From: DYFC01 sp041658585 | GTDB lineage: Bacteria > Nitrospirota > Thermodesulfovibrionia > Thermodesulfovibrionales > SM23-35 | NCBI GenBank assembly: GCA_041658585.1 | Contig: JBAZZX010000002.1 | Coordinates: 62,001-126,000, forward strand | Direction of reading: 5' to 3' | Length of the DNA stretch: 64,000 nt | Part shown: positions 1 through 7,801 of the stretch, piece by piece | How positions within the stretch are numbered: the first letter of the stretch is position 1 | How the letters are laid out: each line of letters begins with the position of its first letter | Made by a program: the position numbers and the translations under genes | Notes under the pieces: generated by a model | Told to the model about the DNA's origin: nothing | The model's database searches: none | The model's input: only the letters and a program-made list of their open reading frames with translations

Positions 1-339
1 TATCGCCTCTTTTAATATCACGGAATCCGCATCAGAAGAAAGGATGCCGTATACCCCTTTTAAGATCAGGTCCGGTATCTTCCGTTCCGACTCGGGCGTC
101 CAGGAACTATCGCCGATCAGGAGAAACTTAACCCTGTTGTTCAGGGATGCTTCGGGAAAGGTGCGGAATATTTTATGGTCAACGAGCGCCAGGTCGGGTT
201 CAAGCTTCAGGATTTCCTCGATGTCGGCGCCTTCATCAAAAATGCCGATAATTTCAACGCCTTCGTCATCCTTCAGGAGTTTTTTTATTCCCTCTCCAAG
301 CAGATAGCTGTGGCAGCCTATGACAATCCGTATCTTCAT
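1..339 (-). CDS. Degenerate receiver-domain response regulator (partial, C-terminus off the left edge)
   Basis: Translating down from the ATG at 339 gives 113 codons without a stop to the window edge. The start MKIRIVIGCHSYLLGEGIKK, then LEPDLALVDHKIF and LILKGVYGILSSD, follow the receiver-domain pattern of NarL/LuxR-type regulators. The usual N-terminal acidic pair is replaced by Gly-Cys-His and the Thr/Ser and Lys switch positions look altered. An Asp remains where the phospho-acceptor should be (LALVD, about residue 54). Phosphorylation is therefore doubtful and a pseudo-receiver is possible. The ATG overlaps the queD stop as ATGA, so it is translated from the queD transcript. Any output domain lies outside the window. 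The receiver fold is fairly sure, the function is not. Confidence 0.7.
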   Translation of the reverse strand, partial: MKIRIVIGCHSYLLGEGIKKLLKDDEGVEIIGIFDEGADIEEILKLEPDLALVDHKIFRTFPEASLNNRVKFLLIGDSSWTPESERKIPDLILKGVYGILSSDADSVILKEAI

Positions 340-707
340 TCCTCAAAATAGGTGGCAGAGGCTGTTTCAGACTCCCAGACCGTTACGCCGGAAAGGTGGA
401 TGTAATCGTCGTTGATCTTCTTCTTAAGGGAATCAAAAATCCATTTGGCGATGTTTTCCGATGACGGGTTCTTCTCGGTAAAGGGGAAAATATCGTTTAA
501 ATAACTGTGGTCAAGCGGCGCCACCACTTCCTCCGTCATCTTTTTAAGGTCCCGGAAATCCAGGGCAATATCTATGTCGTTCAGCCTATCTGCAAGCACA
601 TAGACCTGGACCTTCCAGCTGTGCCCGTGAAGCTTTTCACATTCGCCTTTATATCCGCGCAGTTGGTGGGCCGACGCAAAATTCGTTTCTATCATTAATT
701 CAAACAT
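336..707 (-). CDS. queD: 6-carboxy-5,6,7,8-tetrahydropterin synthase
   Basis: This 123-residue protein has the QueD/PTPS fold size. Zinc-ligand histidines are visible at His14 (FASAHQL) and His27/His29 (KLHGHSW), the catalytic Cys is Cys23, the LDHSYLN motif lies at about 65-71, and the substrate-anchoring Glu is in VWESETA near 112. QueD converts dihydroneopterin triphosphate to 6-carboxytetrahydropterin, the first committed step after GTP cyclohydrolase towards preQ0 and queuosine. No other queuosine gene is in the window. It starts 3 nt after the hpt stop and overlaps the downstream receiver gene by 4 nt, so hpt-queD-receiver form one transcript. Eukaryotic-type PTPS activity is less likely given length and the Cys/His arrangement. 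Confidence 0.93.
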   Translation of the reverse strand: MFELMIETNFASAHQLRGYKGECEKLHGHSWKVQVYVLADRLNDIDIALDFRDLKKMTEEVVAPLDHSYLNDIFPFTEKNPSSENIAKWIFDSLKKKINDDYIHLSGVTVWESETASATYFEE

Positions 708-710
708 ATT

Positions 711-1235
711 TTAGTACATCTTCTTTTTGAAAATGGATATATACGGCAGGTTTCTGAATTTATTGTCGTAGTCAAGACCGTAGCCGACAACAAACTCGTT
801 TGGGATGATAAAACCTACATAATCAAGCGGTACGTCCACCAGCCTTCTCTCTTTTTTGTCCAGGAATGTACAAATCTTCAGGCTCAGCGGAGTTCTTGAA
901 AGAATGCGCTCCCTTATATGATTAAGCGTAACGCCGGTATCCACGATATCCTCGATCAGCAGCACATGCTTATCGGAGATATCCCCCTTTATATCGTAAT
1001 GTATCTTAATCTCGCCGGACGTCTCGGTCTTCACATAGCTCGAAGCAATAACAAAATCAAGAGTCATAGGGATTTCAATATTCCTTACGATGTCTGAAAA
1101 AAACATGAAGGCGCCTTTAAGAATTCCTACGGCGAGTAATTCCTTGCCGCTGTAATCTTCCGATATCCTCGCGGCAAGTTCTTTAACCTTTGCTTGTATC
1201 CGTTCCGTCGAAAAAAGGGGTTTACCGGTAATCAT
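711..1235 (-). CDS. hpt: Hypoxanthine(-guanine) phosphoribosyltransferase
   Basis: A 174-residue purine salvage enzyme that transfers phosphoribosyl from PRPP to hypoxanthine or guanine in the cytoplasm. The PRPP-binding loop VLLIEDIVDTGVTL is at 91-104 with its Glu-Asp pair. VGILKGAFMFFSDI near 36-50 is the conserved phosphate/PPi loop region and VDVPLDYVGFIIPNEFVVGYGLDY is the typical C-terminal purine-binding part, including the FVVGYGLDY signature. The ATG is preceded by AAGGAG at good spacing. It leads the operon with queD. Specificity between Hpt and HprT cannot be settled from sequence alone. Confidence 0.95.
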   Translation of the reverse strand: MITGKPLFSTERIQAKVKELAARISEDYSGKELLAVGILKGAFMFFSDIVRNIEIPMTLDFVIASSYVKTETSGEIKIHYDIKGDISDKHVLLIEDIVDTGVTLNHIRERILSRTPLSLKICTFLDKKERRLVDVPLDYVGFIIPNEFVVGYGLDYDNKFRNLPYISIFKKKMY

Positions 1236-1339
1236 AGGCCTGCTCCTTTGTTTCCTTGTAATGTAACATTTTTCTCTTAAAATTAGAATACTTGCGTTAA
1301 TCCGGGGCTGGTTGTCAAATCATGTTCAATTATTCATCA

Positions 1340-2035
1340 TTAAATCTTCTCTTCATTCTTGGTTATAAAAACATTGTATCCTTCGTCTGCAAGCGTCCTG
1401 CCGAGTTTTTGCACTTCGCTTTTCACCTGAAATTTCCCGATTCTGACGCGGTAAAATCTCTCACCGTTTATTTCAGCCTCGGTAATATAGACCTTGCCAT
1501 ACTTCAGTTCGAGACCCGTCTTGAGTCTTGAGGCATTCGATGCATCCCTGAATGAACCGACCTGTATGGTAAAAGGTCCGGAATCCGACAGGTATTTTAC
1601 CTCCCGGATATAAGAAGTATCCCTGCCTAATTTATCTATTCTGACGGTTGCGGTACCGCTTTCTATCAGCTCTATATCCTTTGCAGCGGCATAAGATAAA
1701 TCAACATCCCTTCCCTGTACAAAGGGCCCTCTGTCGTTGACTACACAAGAAATGCTTTTATCATTAATGGTGTTTGTGACCTTCAGCTTTGTTCCGAATG
1801 GGTATTCCCTATGGGCGCAGGTATATCCGTACATATCGAATATTTCACCGGAGGCTGTCGGTTTCCCGTGAAATTCAGAGCCATACCAGGAGGCTATGGC
1901 ATAACCGGATGGCGGTTTATAGGGCGTAGAACAAGACGCAATAAAAATTATTAATAAAATAAAGTTAACGAATTTGAAAGGCAGATATTCGGAGAAACTG
2001 CGGATGTCTAAAATAAATTTATTTTTCGATACCAT
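1340..2035 (-). CDS. rlpA: RlpA-like septal-ring lipoprotein (DPBB + SPOR)
   Basis: About 231 residues: a hydrophobic signal sequence ending in a lipobox (FIASC, Cys35), then a double-psi beta-barrel (YAIASWYGSEFHGKPTASGE through VVNDRGPFVQGRDVDLS) with the catalytic-type His and Asp, then a C-terminal SPOR domain (PFTIQVGSF to VFITK). RlpA is an outer-membrane lytic transglycosylase that acts on denuded glycan strands at the septum. The ATG at 2035 fits the signal peptide. The first 15 or so codons lie inside an inverted-repeat element (1995-2145), so the native start was probably replaced by the element. A longer reading from 2077 is open but unlikely. Confidence 0.88.
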   Translation of the reverse strand: MVSKNKFILDIRSFSEYLPFKFVNFILLIIFIASCSTPYKPPSGYAIASWYGSEFHGKPTASGEIFDMYGYTCAHREYPFGTKLKVTNTINDKSISCVVNDRGPFVQGRDVDLSYAAAKDIELIESGTATVRIDKLGRDTSYIREVKYLSDSGPFTIQVGSFRDASNASRLKTGLELKYGKVYITEAEINGERFYRVRIGKFQVKSEVQKLGRTLADEGYNVFITKNEEKI

Positions 2036-2145
2036 AATGTACTTATATAGATGTGTTACCAAAATATTTTTATGCAATTACCATGAACTATCTTTTTATA
2101 TAAAATTATCGAGTTAAATAAATTTATTTTGGACATCCGCAGTTT
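1995..2145. mobile_element. Miniature inverted-repeat element with 30-bp termini, at rlpA start
   Basis: The left end begins AAACTGCGGATGTCTAAAAT and the right end, read in reverse complement, begins AAACTGCGGATGTCCAAAAT. The match runs 30 bp with one mismatch. The 151-bp element has no coding capacity of its own apart from donating the rlpA ATG and N-terminus. The interior phrase around 2033-2040 (ACCATAATGTAC) resembles the interior of the repeat at 4131-4334, suggesting related families. No clear target duplication is visible. Confidence 0.75.
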
Positions 2146-2150
2146 TTGGG

Positions 2151-3491
2151 TTAAAGAATATACCGGCTCAGATCCTCATCCTTGACAATCTCGCTCAGCT
2201 TGTCTTTTACATATTTTTCATCGATCAACAGTTTGCAGTTCTTTTTCTCAGGTGCCTCAAAGGATATGTCTTCGAGCAGTTTTTCGAGGACCGTATGGAG
2301 CCTGCGTGCGCCAATGTTTTCAGTCTTCTCATTGACATAAGCCGCGATATCCGCAATCTCTTCTATAGAATCTTCGGTAAAGTCGAGGGCAACTTCTTCC
2401 GTGGCAAGAAGGGCCGTATATTGCTTTATCAATGCATTATACGGTTCGGTAAGGATCCTGATAAATTCAGCTTTTCCAAGGTGGTCAAGCTCGACTCTTA
2501 TCGGGAAACGCCCCTGAAGCTCCGGGATGAGGTCGGAAGGTTTCGACATATGAAATGCGCCTGCAGCAATAAAAAGGATATGCTCCGTCTTGACCGGACC
2601 ATGCTTTGTTGATACTGTCGTGCCTTCAACGATAGGCAGGAGATCTCTCTGTACGCCTTCACGGGAGATGTCAGGGCCGTGGGCATGACCTCTGCTTGCA
2701 ATCTTGTCGATCTCGTCAACAAACACAATCCCTGACTGCTCGGCCCTTTCAATAGCCTCCTTCGTCACCTTCTCTATATCGATAAGCTTATTCGCCTCTT
2801 CCTGCATGATAATATTCAATGCTTCCGGAACTTTCACCTTTCGTCTCTTTGATTTTTCCGGCATGAAACTACCAAGCATCTCTTTAAGGTTTATTTCAAG
2901 CTCTTCAAGTCCGACATTCGAGACTACTCCGAAAGGAATAACCTTTTCCTTCACCTCTATATCAACATATCTGTTATCGAGCTTTCCGGCTCTCAGTTGC
3001 GCGCGCAGTCTCTCTCTTGTATCCTTGTGATTTTCCCGCTCTTCTTCCTCAAGACCCGCGCCCTTCGTAGTCCTCGGAGGCGGCAGGAGCAGGTCAAGAA
3101 GCCGCTCCTCTGCAAGCGTTTTCGCCTTTTCCTGGATTTTCTCGATATGTTCCGCTTTAACCATGCTGATGGATATTTCTGTCAGGTCTCGCACCATAGA
3201 CTCTACATCACGTCCCACATACCCTACTTCGGTAAACTTTGACGCCTCGACTTTTACAAAAGGGGCGTTTGCCAGCCTCGAAAGTCTTCTTGCAATCTCC
3301 GTCTTTCCAACTCCCGTAGGGCCTATCATGATAATATTCTTGGGAAGGACCTCGTCCTTCAGCTCCGGAGAAAGCCTCTGTCTTCTCCATCTGTTCCTCA
3401 TGGCGATAGCTACAGCCTTCTTTGCCTTATTCTGACCTATAATATAGTTGTCAAGTTCTTCAACAATTTTTCTCGGCGTTAAATCATCCAT
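2151..3491 (-). CDS. hslU: ATP-dependent protease ATPase subunit HslU
   Basis: A 446-residue AAA+ unfoldase that partners the HslV peptidase. Walker A GPTGVGKT is at 57-64, Walker B VFVDEIDKIA is near 256-265, and an intermediate I-domain of about 100 residues lies between 110 and 240. The sensor-2 region GARRLHT is present, and the C-terminal DLSRYIL tail is the type that inserts into HslV to activate it. Length matches the family (about 440-450). The start codon shares one base with the hslV stop (TAATG), so the pair is translationally coupled in the usual hslV-hslU order. Confidence 0.97.
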   Translation of the reverse strand: MDDLTPRKIVEELDNYIIGQNKAKKAVAIAMRNRWRRQRLSPELKDEVLPKNIIMIGPTGVGKTEIARRLSRLANAPFVKVEASKFTEVGYVGRDVESMVRDLTEISISMVKAEHIEKIQEKAKTLAEERLLDLLLPPPRTTKGAGLEEEERENHKDTRERLRAQLRAGKLDNRYVDIEVKEKVIPFGVVSNVGLEELEINLKEMLGSFMPEKSKRRKVKVPEALNIIMQEEANKLIDIEKVTKEAIERAEQSGIVFVDEIDKIASRGHAHGPDISREGVQRDLLPIVEGTTVSTKHGPVKTEHILFIAAGAFHMSKPSDLIPELQGRFPIRVELDHLGKAEFIRILTEPYNALIKQYTALLATEEVALDFTEDSIEEIADIAAYVNEKTENIGARRLHTVLEKLLEDISFEAPEKKNCKLLIDEKYVKDKLSEIVKDEDLSRYIL

Positions 3492-4021
3492 TATACAAGT
3501 TCCTCTATCACGGTATTTTCATTAGTGTATATGCAAATATCGGCGGCGATCTTCATCGCTTTTTCCACAATGTCCCTTGCAGAAAACTCCGTATTTCCGG
3601 TAAGCGCCCTTGCAGCAGCCTGCGCATAAGGACCTCCCGAGCCGATAGCCGCCACTCCGTCCTCCGGCTCAATGACGTCACCGGTGCCGGATATGATAAA
3701 AGTATGCTCAAGATCGGCCACGATCAAAAGGGCCTCAAGCCTCCGCAATATCTTGTCGGTCCTCCAGTCCTTTGCAAGTTCCACGGAAGCCCTTGTAATG
3801 TTCCCTCTGTAGGATTCCAGTTTTCCCTCGAATTTCTCAAACAGGGTAAGCGCATCCGCGGTAGCCCCTGCAAAGCCTGTCAGAACTTTATCGTTATATG
3901 TCTTTCTGATCTTTTTCGCATTATGCTTTAAGACCGTATTGCCCAGGGTAACCTGACCGTCTCCCCCGATTGCCACCTTACCGTTGCGTCTTACACATAA
4001 AATGGTCGTACTTTTAATCAT
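3491..4021 (-). CDS. hslV: ATP-dependent protease peptidase subunit HslV
   Basis: Threonine peptidase of the HslUV (ClpQY) proteasome-like complex. The ATG at 4021 gives MIKSTTILCVRRNGKVAIGG, and a GAGGTG ribosome site lies just upstream. A GTG at 4027 is an alternative but abuts the ribosome site. Aligned with the usual MTTIVSVRRNG start, the nucleophile would be Thr5, preceded by MIKS rather than by Met alone, so processing must remove four residues. GDGQVTLGN, the Gly-rich TGFAGATADALTLF and the C-terminal AADICIYTN are typical. It lies downstream of xerC but a 320-bp repeat-filled gap separates them. Confidence 0.96.
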   Translation of the reverse strand: MIKSTTILCVRRNGKVAIGGDGQVTLGNTVLKHNAKKIRKTYNDKVLTGFAGATADALTLFEKFEGKLESYRGNITRASVELAKDWRTDKILRRLEALLIVADLEHTFIISGTGDVIEPEDGVAAIGSGGPYAQAAARALTGNTEFSARDIVEKAMKIAADICIYTNENTVIEELV

Positions 4022-4130
4022 TCTCACCTCTCAAAGATTAAGCAAATGGACATGTAGTATTCTAAAATATTAAGGATATTTTTTGTTGATCTTCTCTTTT
4101 TATTCATCCTTCATAATTCATAACCTGAAC

Positions 4131-4334
4131 ATTGCAAAAAGACATTCTCAACTTGAAAGGCAGACATGATTAAAAATCTTTTGGCGACTCCATAATGTAC
4201 TATTTACACATGGCAGCACACGTTCATCTAAAATGCACTTTAGGTTAAAAGTGCCGTCAGGTGAATATGGATTATTTTCTGTCGCATTCAAAAGGTTTTT
4301 AATCATGACTGCCTTTCATTTTATACAACTGATG
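4131..4334. repeat. Inverted-repeat element, family B, full copy 1
   Basis: It fills most of the hslV-xerC gap (4028-4350). Terminal inverted repeats share the core TGAAAGGCAG-n-CATGATTAAAAA (about 4155-4183 against 4281-4312). The interior around 4232-4264 (GTTAAAAGTGCCGTCAGGTG onward) is identical to the second full copy at 26287-26493. No coding potential is seen. Half copies occur at 5664-5709 and 8997-9045. Confidence 0.8.
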
Positions 4335-4350
4335 AAATAATTTTAGAGAG

Positions 4351-5226
4351 TCATTTGTCCTTTGCCATTGGATGCGCTTTATCGTATATATCCATCAGAT
4401 GGGCTACATCCAGATGGGTATACTTCTGAGTCGTTGAAAGCGAAGCGTGCCCCAGAAGCTCCTGGATAACCCTGAGGTCGGCGCCGCCCTGAAGCAAATG
4501 GCTTGCAAAAGAATGTCTCAGGGTATGCGGACCTATACTGCCGTTTATAGCTATAGCCCTTGCGTATTTTACGACAATCCGTCTTACACCCCTGTCAGTC
4601 AACCGCGTGCCGAGTCTGTTAAGAAATACGGCTTTCTCCTTACTCTTTAACAATATCCTTTCAACCAGATATGTTTTAATGGCATCCAAAGCCTTAGACC
4701 CTATCGGCACAATCCTCTCCTTTTTCCCTTTCCCCCGTGCCTTTACCAGAGCTTCCCTTACATTTATATCTTCCACATTCAGACCGGCAAGTTCTCCCAC
4801 CCTCAATCCGCTTGAGTAAAGTAGTTCTAATATGGCCCTGTCCCGTGCCGGGGCAAAGCCGATCCCTTCGGGTTTTTCCACAAGGGCAAAAGCGTCGTCA
4901 ACAGAGAGGTATTTGGGCAGAAGTTTGGGAAGCCTGGGGCTGGATACCAATTTCGCAGGGTTTGATTTCATGTACCCCTCTCTGTAAAGAAACTTGAAAA
5001 AAGACCTTACACTTGATAACCTCCTGCTGACGGTTGTTTTATTCAGTCCTTTTCTGATCTGTTCCGCAATAAACCCCCGCACATCAAGCATGTCTATTTT
5101 TTCAGGTTCCGTATTCACATGGGCGATAAAATCCGTCAGGTCCTTCCTGTATGCTCTGAGAGTATGCGCTGACACGCCTTTCTCCAATTCAAGATACCGC
5201 AAGAATTCTTCGATATAGTCATTCAT
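4351..5226 (-). CDS. xerC: Tyrosine recombinase XerC
   Basis: A 291-residue integrase-family recombinase with a SAM-like N-terminal DNA-binding domain (1-95) and a catalytic domain holding Arg142 (SGLRVGEL), Lys166 (GKGKKERIVP), His234/Arg237 (HTLRHSF), His260 (LGHASLSTTQ) and nucleophile Tyr269 (QKYTHLD). XerC with XerD resolves chromosome dimers at dif before division. Position next to hslVU is a common housekeeping arrangement, which favours XerC over a phage or integron integrase. No dif-like site was identified here. Confidence 0.93.
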   Translation of the reverse strand: MNDYIEEFLRYLELEKGVSAHTLRAYRKDLTDFIAHVNTEPEKIDMLDVRGFIAEQIRKGLNKTTVSRRLSSVRSFFKFLYREGYMKSNPAKLVSSPRLPKLLPKYLSVDDAFALVEKPEGIGFAPARDRAILELLYSSGLRVGELAGLNVEDINVREALVKARGKGKKERIVPIGSKALDAIKTYLVERILLKSKEKAVFLNRLGTRLTDRGVRRIVVKYARAIAINGSIGPHTLRHSFASHLLQGGADLRVIQELLGHASLSTTQKYTHLDVAHLMDIYDKAHPMAKDK

Positions 5227-5242
5227 AACTGAAAACCGCTCG

Positions 5243-5680
5243 TTAAAAAAGTATCCCTAGTCCAAGAAATACCTGAATAAGGTAAAGACCCAGGATCCCA
5301 ATGCCGAGGATGAAATGCGGGGTCCTTAAAGGTGATTCAGCGCCGCTGATTCTTTTTGAAATCAGATAAGTTGCAATAAGTGAAAATGTTATGACTAACC
5401 CCACAATAAAATGGAGGGGATATTCGAAAATCCTGCCTTCGTCAAGGTAAATAATTATTATACCGGCAATAAATCCCAGGCATCCTAATATAGTGAAAAA
5501 GGGACCATTCTTTCTGTGTCTTTTTATCATCCTGAAATCCGGAGGTTTTCCCGCCCTCCTTATCTTTCTTATTCTTAACCCAACCCATCCCTGATAGATT
5601 AAGAGTAACATCACAAGCGTATTGAAAGCGCCATGAATTAGTTTAAGGTAGTCTATTATTAGTAAAAGGTTTTTTATCAT
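5243..5680 (-). CDS. Four-helix membrane protein, DUF4079/cytochrome b561-like
   Basis: A 145-residue protein with four predicted hydrophobic helices at roughly 15-35, 60-80, 88-108 and 122-143. Conserved-looking histidines lie in or near helices (KLIHGAFN, YPLHFIVG, TPHFILG), as in heme-ligating membrane proteins of the DUF4079 or b561 type. A basic loop (RIRKIRRAGKPPDFR) follows helix 1. The function is unknown, and heme binding is an inference from His placement. Its start codon and first codons (MIKNLLL) come from a half copy of the family B repeat that also supplies the fabD stop. It lies 17 nt upstream of xerC. Confidence 0.65.
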   Translation of the reverse strand: MIKNLLLIIDYLKLIHGAFNTLVMLLLIYQGWVGLRIRKIRRAGKPPDFRMIKRHRKNGPFFTILGCLGFIAGIIIIYLDEGRIFEYPLHFIVGLVITFSLIATYLISKRISGAESPLRTPHFILGIGILGLYLIQVFLGLGILF

Positions 5681-5709
5681 GTCTGTCTTTCATTTTATGC
5701 AACTGACGG
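5664..5709. repeat. Family B repeat, half copy bridging fabD stop and downstream start
   Basis: This stretch matches the right end of the full copies (the AAAAGGTTTTT-ATCATG and CTTTCATTTTATGCAACTGACGG blocks). Read on the minus strand, it provides the last codons and the TGA of fabD (VSCIK-stop) and then the ATGATAAAAAACC start of the next gene. One repeat end therefore carries a stop and a start 10 nt apart. Confidence 0.75.
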
Positions 5710-6610
5710 GTAAAGTCTTTGTATCCTCAAAATTCAATATCTTTGCTTCAGGAACAATCCTCTTTATTAATCCCGTCAGGACCTTCCCGGGTCCGACTTC
5801 TATAAATAAATCAATTCCGGAAGCGTATATTGCTTTTATGGAATCTTCCCATAACAACGGGCTGTTGAGTTGACGAATGAGGGACGGTTTTATTTCTTCC
5901 GCAGTTTTAAGGAACTTTGCGTCTGCATTATTGACCAGAGGTATGAAGGGGTCTTTTAATTCTATGGTTCCAAGCAGCTCGCCAAGTCTTTTAGATGCGC
6001 CGTTCATTAACTTGCAGTGAGATGGAACACTGACGGCAAGTGCAATTGCCCTTTTTGCTCCCGCGCTTTTGCAGAGTTCTATCGCTTCTTCTACGGCAGT
6101 TTTTTCTCCTGCAATGACGATCTGTCCGGGACAGTTGTAATTGGCGGCGGCGGCATAACCTGATATTAAAGAATTGCAGATTTCGTCAACTTTTTCTCTC
6201 TCTAACCCGAGAATTGCGGCCATAAGCCCTTTGCCCTCCGGCACGGCCTCCTGCATGAACCGCCCTCTTTTCTCCGTAAGGCTGACTGAATCTCTTAATG
6301 ATATAACTTCTGCCGCAACCAGCGCGGAATATTCGCCGAGGCTGTGGCCCGCAACTACGGACGGTTGAATGCCTTTTTCCTTTAAAACGCTATTGAGCGC
6401 GCTGCTGACCGTAAGGATGCACGGCTGGGTTCTGAAGGTCCGGTTCAACTCCTCAACAGGTCCGTTAAAACAAAGATTTGCAACATCATAGCCAAGAGCA
6501 TCGGATGCTTGTTGGAAAACCTCTTTTGCAACCGGATAATGCTCATAAATGTCTTTGCCCATCCCGACATATTGAGAACCCTGACCGGGGAAAACGAATG
6601 CAATTTTCAT
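5690..6610 (-). CDS. fabD: Malonyl-CoA:ACP transacylase
   Basis: A 306-residue FabD with PGQGSQYVGMGK at 8-19, nucleophile Ser90 in AGHSLGEYSA, and the catalytic His in VSVPSHCKLM (about 200). It loads malonyl groups onto ACP for fatty acid and possibly polyene synthesis. The start is immediately after the etfA stop, so it shares the etfBA transcript. The last residues (LPVSCIK) are encoded by a repeat element end and are therefore not ancestral, but the core domain is complete. Its partner genes (fabH, fabF, acpP) are not adjacent. The acyl-chain cluster at 45-64 kb has no transacylase of its own and may depend on this enzyme. Confidence 0.95.
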   Translation of the reverse strand: MKIAFVFPGQGSQYVGMGKDIYEHYPVAKEVFQQASDALGYDVANLCFNGPVEELNRTFRTQPCILTVSSALNSVLKEKGIQPSVVAGHSLGEYSALVAAEVISLRDSVSLTEKRGRFMQEAVPEGKGLMAAILGLEREKVDEICNSLISGYAAAANYNCPGQIVIAGEKTAVEEAIELCKSAGAKRAIALAVSVPSHCKLMNGASKRLGELLGTIELKDPFIPLVNNADAKFLKTAEEIKPSLIRQLNSPLLWEDSIKAIYASGIDLFIEVGPGKVLTGLIKRIVPEAKILNFEDTKTLPVSCIK

Positions 6611-7801
6611 TTATATTCCTTTAGCTTCTTTTATCTTTTTAATCAACAAGGGAACAATTTCATACAGATCGCCGACGATGCCGTAACTTGCGACATTGAA
6701 TATCGGAGCTTCAGGGTTTCTATTTATTGCGATGATAATATCGGATGACTGCATTCCCACAAGATGCTGCACTGCGCCGGATATGCCGCAGGCGAAATAT
6801 ATCTTCGGGCAGACCGTCTTTCCTGTTTGGCCGACCTGATGCCTGTAAGGGATCCAGCCTTCATCCACTGCCGCCCTCGAGGAGCCGACTGCAGCGCCGA
6901 GGAGTTCGGCAAGTTCTTCGATAATTTTGAACCCCTTTGGATCGCCAAGGCCTCTTCCTCCGGAAACGATAATCTCGGCTTCCTGGAGATTCACGGTAAT
7001 ATCGGAAACCTCTTTTACCGATTCCAAAACCTTTGTCCTTGATGATATCCCCTCCGCCCTGACATCGACAATCTCTCCGGACCTGTTTGCATCATACCCG
7101 CCTCTCTTCATTACTCTGGGTCTGACTGTAGACATCTGAGGTCTCGTGTTCGGACAAAGAATTGTTGCCATGATGTTGCCGCCGAAAGCGGGTCTGATCT
7201 GCAAAAGATTCCCCGTATCCTTTTCGATTTCAAGCGAGGTGCAGTCCGCCGTCAACCCCGTCCTGATCCGCGCGGCAACTCTCGGTATAAATGAACGGCC
7301 TATCGGGGTTGCACCTGCAAGCACTATTTCAGGACGATACTCATTGATCAGTCTGGTCAGCATTTGCGAGTATGGTTCATCATTGAAATTCTCGAAGATC
7401 CGGTCTTTAGAGTGATAAACTTTATCGGCGCCCCATTTGATAAGCTCTTGTGCATCGGCGTCGGTTGCTCCAAAAAGAATTGCCGAGAGTTCCGTATTTA
7501 AATCAAGGGCAAGCTTTCTCCCGACGCCCAAAAGCTCATATGCAACTGAACCGACTTTACCGTTTCTCTGTTCGGCAAATATCCATACGCCTTTATGTCC
7601 CTCCGCCTTTTCCGGTTTCGCTTTGTCCGTCTCCGTTTCGACAATAGCGCCTTCGGGACAGACGGTGATGCAGGCCATACAGGACTGGCAGTATTCGTTG
7701 ATAAATGCCTTTTCATCCTTTATTTCAATTGCTTCAAAAGGGCATGAAGCAACACACTCTTTGCATCCGGTGCATTTATCCGTGTTTACTTTTACAGGCA
7801 T
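6611..7801 (-). CDS. etfA: Electron transfer flavoprotein alpha subunit with N-terminal 2[4Fe-4S] ferredoxin domain
   Basis: 396 residues. The N-terminal 60 hold two CxxCxxCxxxC clusters (CTGCKECVASCP and CQSCMACITVCP), followed by the EtfA nucleotide-binding domain (from about 70) and the C-terminal FAD domain (GGRGLGDPKGF, SRAAVDEGW, RHQVGQTGKTV, CGISGAVQHLVGM, NVASYGIVGD). The C-terminal set binds FAD in ETF dimers. The ferredoxin extension is known from ETFs of anaerobes and gives a second electron entry or exit. It overlaps etfB by 10 nt and abuts fabD. Partner dehydrogenases are not in the window, and the ETF:quinone oxidoreductase at 26.5-28.2 kb is a plausible acceptor. Confidence 0.95.
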   Translation of the reverse strand: MPVKVNTDKCTGCKECVASCPFEAIEIKDEKAFINEYCQSCMACITVCPEGAIVETETDKAKPEKAEGHKGVWIFAEQRNGKVGSVAYELLGVGRKLALDLNTELSAILFGATDADAQELIKWGADKVYHSKDRIFENFNDEPYSQMLTRLINEYRPEIVLAGATPIGRSFIPRVAARIRTGLTADCTSLEIEKDTGNLLQIRPAFGGNIMATILCPNTRPQMSTVRPRVMKRGGYDANRSGEIVDVRAEGISSRTKVLESVKEVSDITVNLQEAEIIVSGGRGLGDPKGFKIIEELAELLGAAVGSSRAAVDEGWIPYRHQVGQTGKTVCPKIYFACGISGAVQHLVGMQSSDIIIAINRNPEAPIFNVASYGIVGDLYEIVPLLIKKIKEAKGI

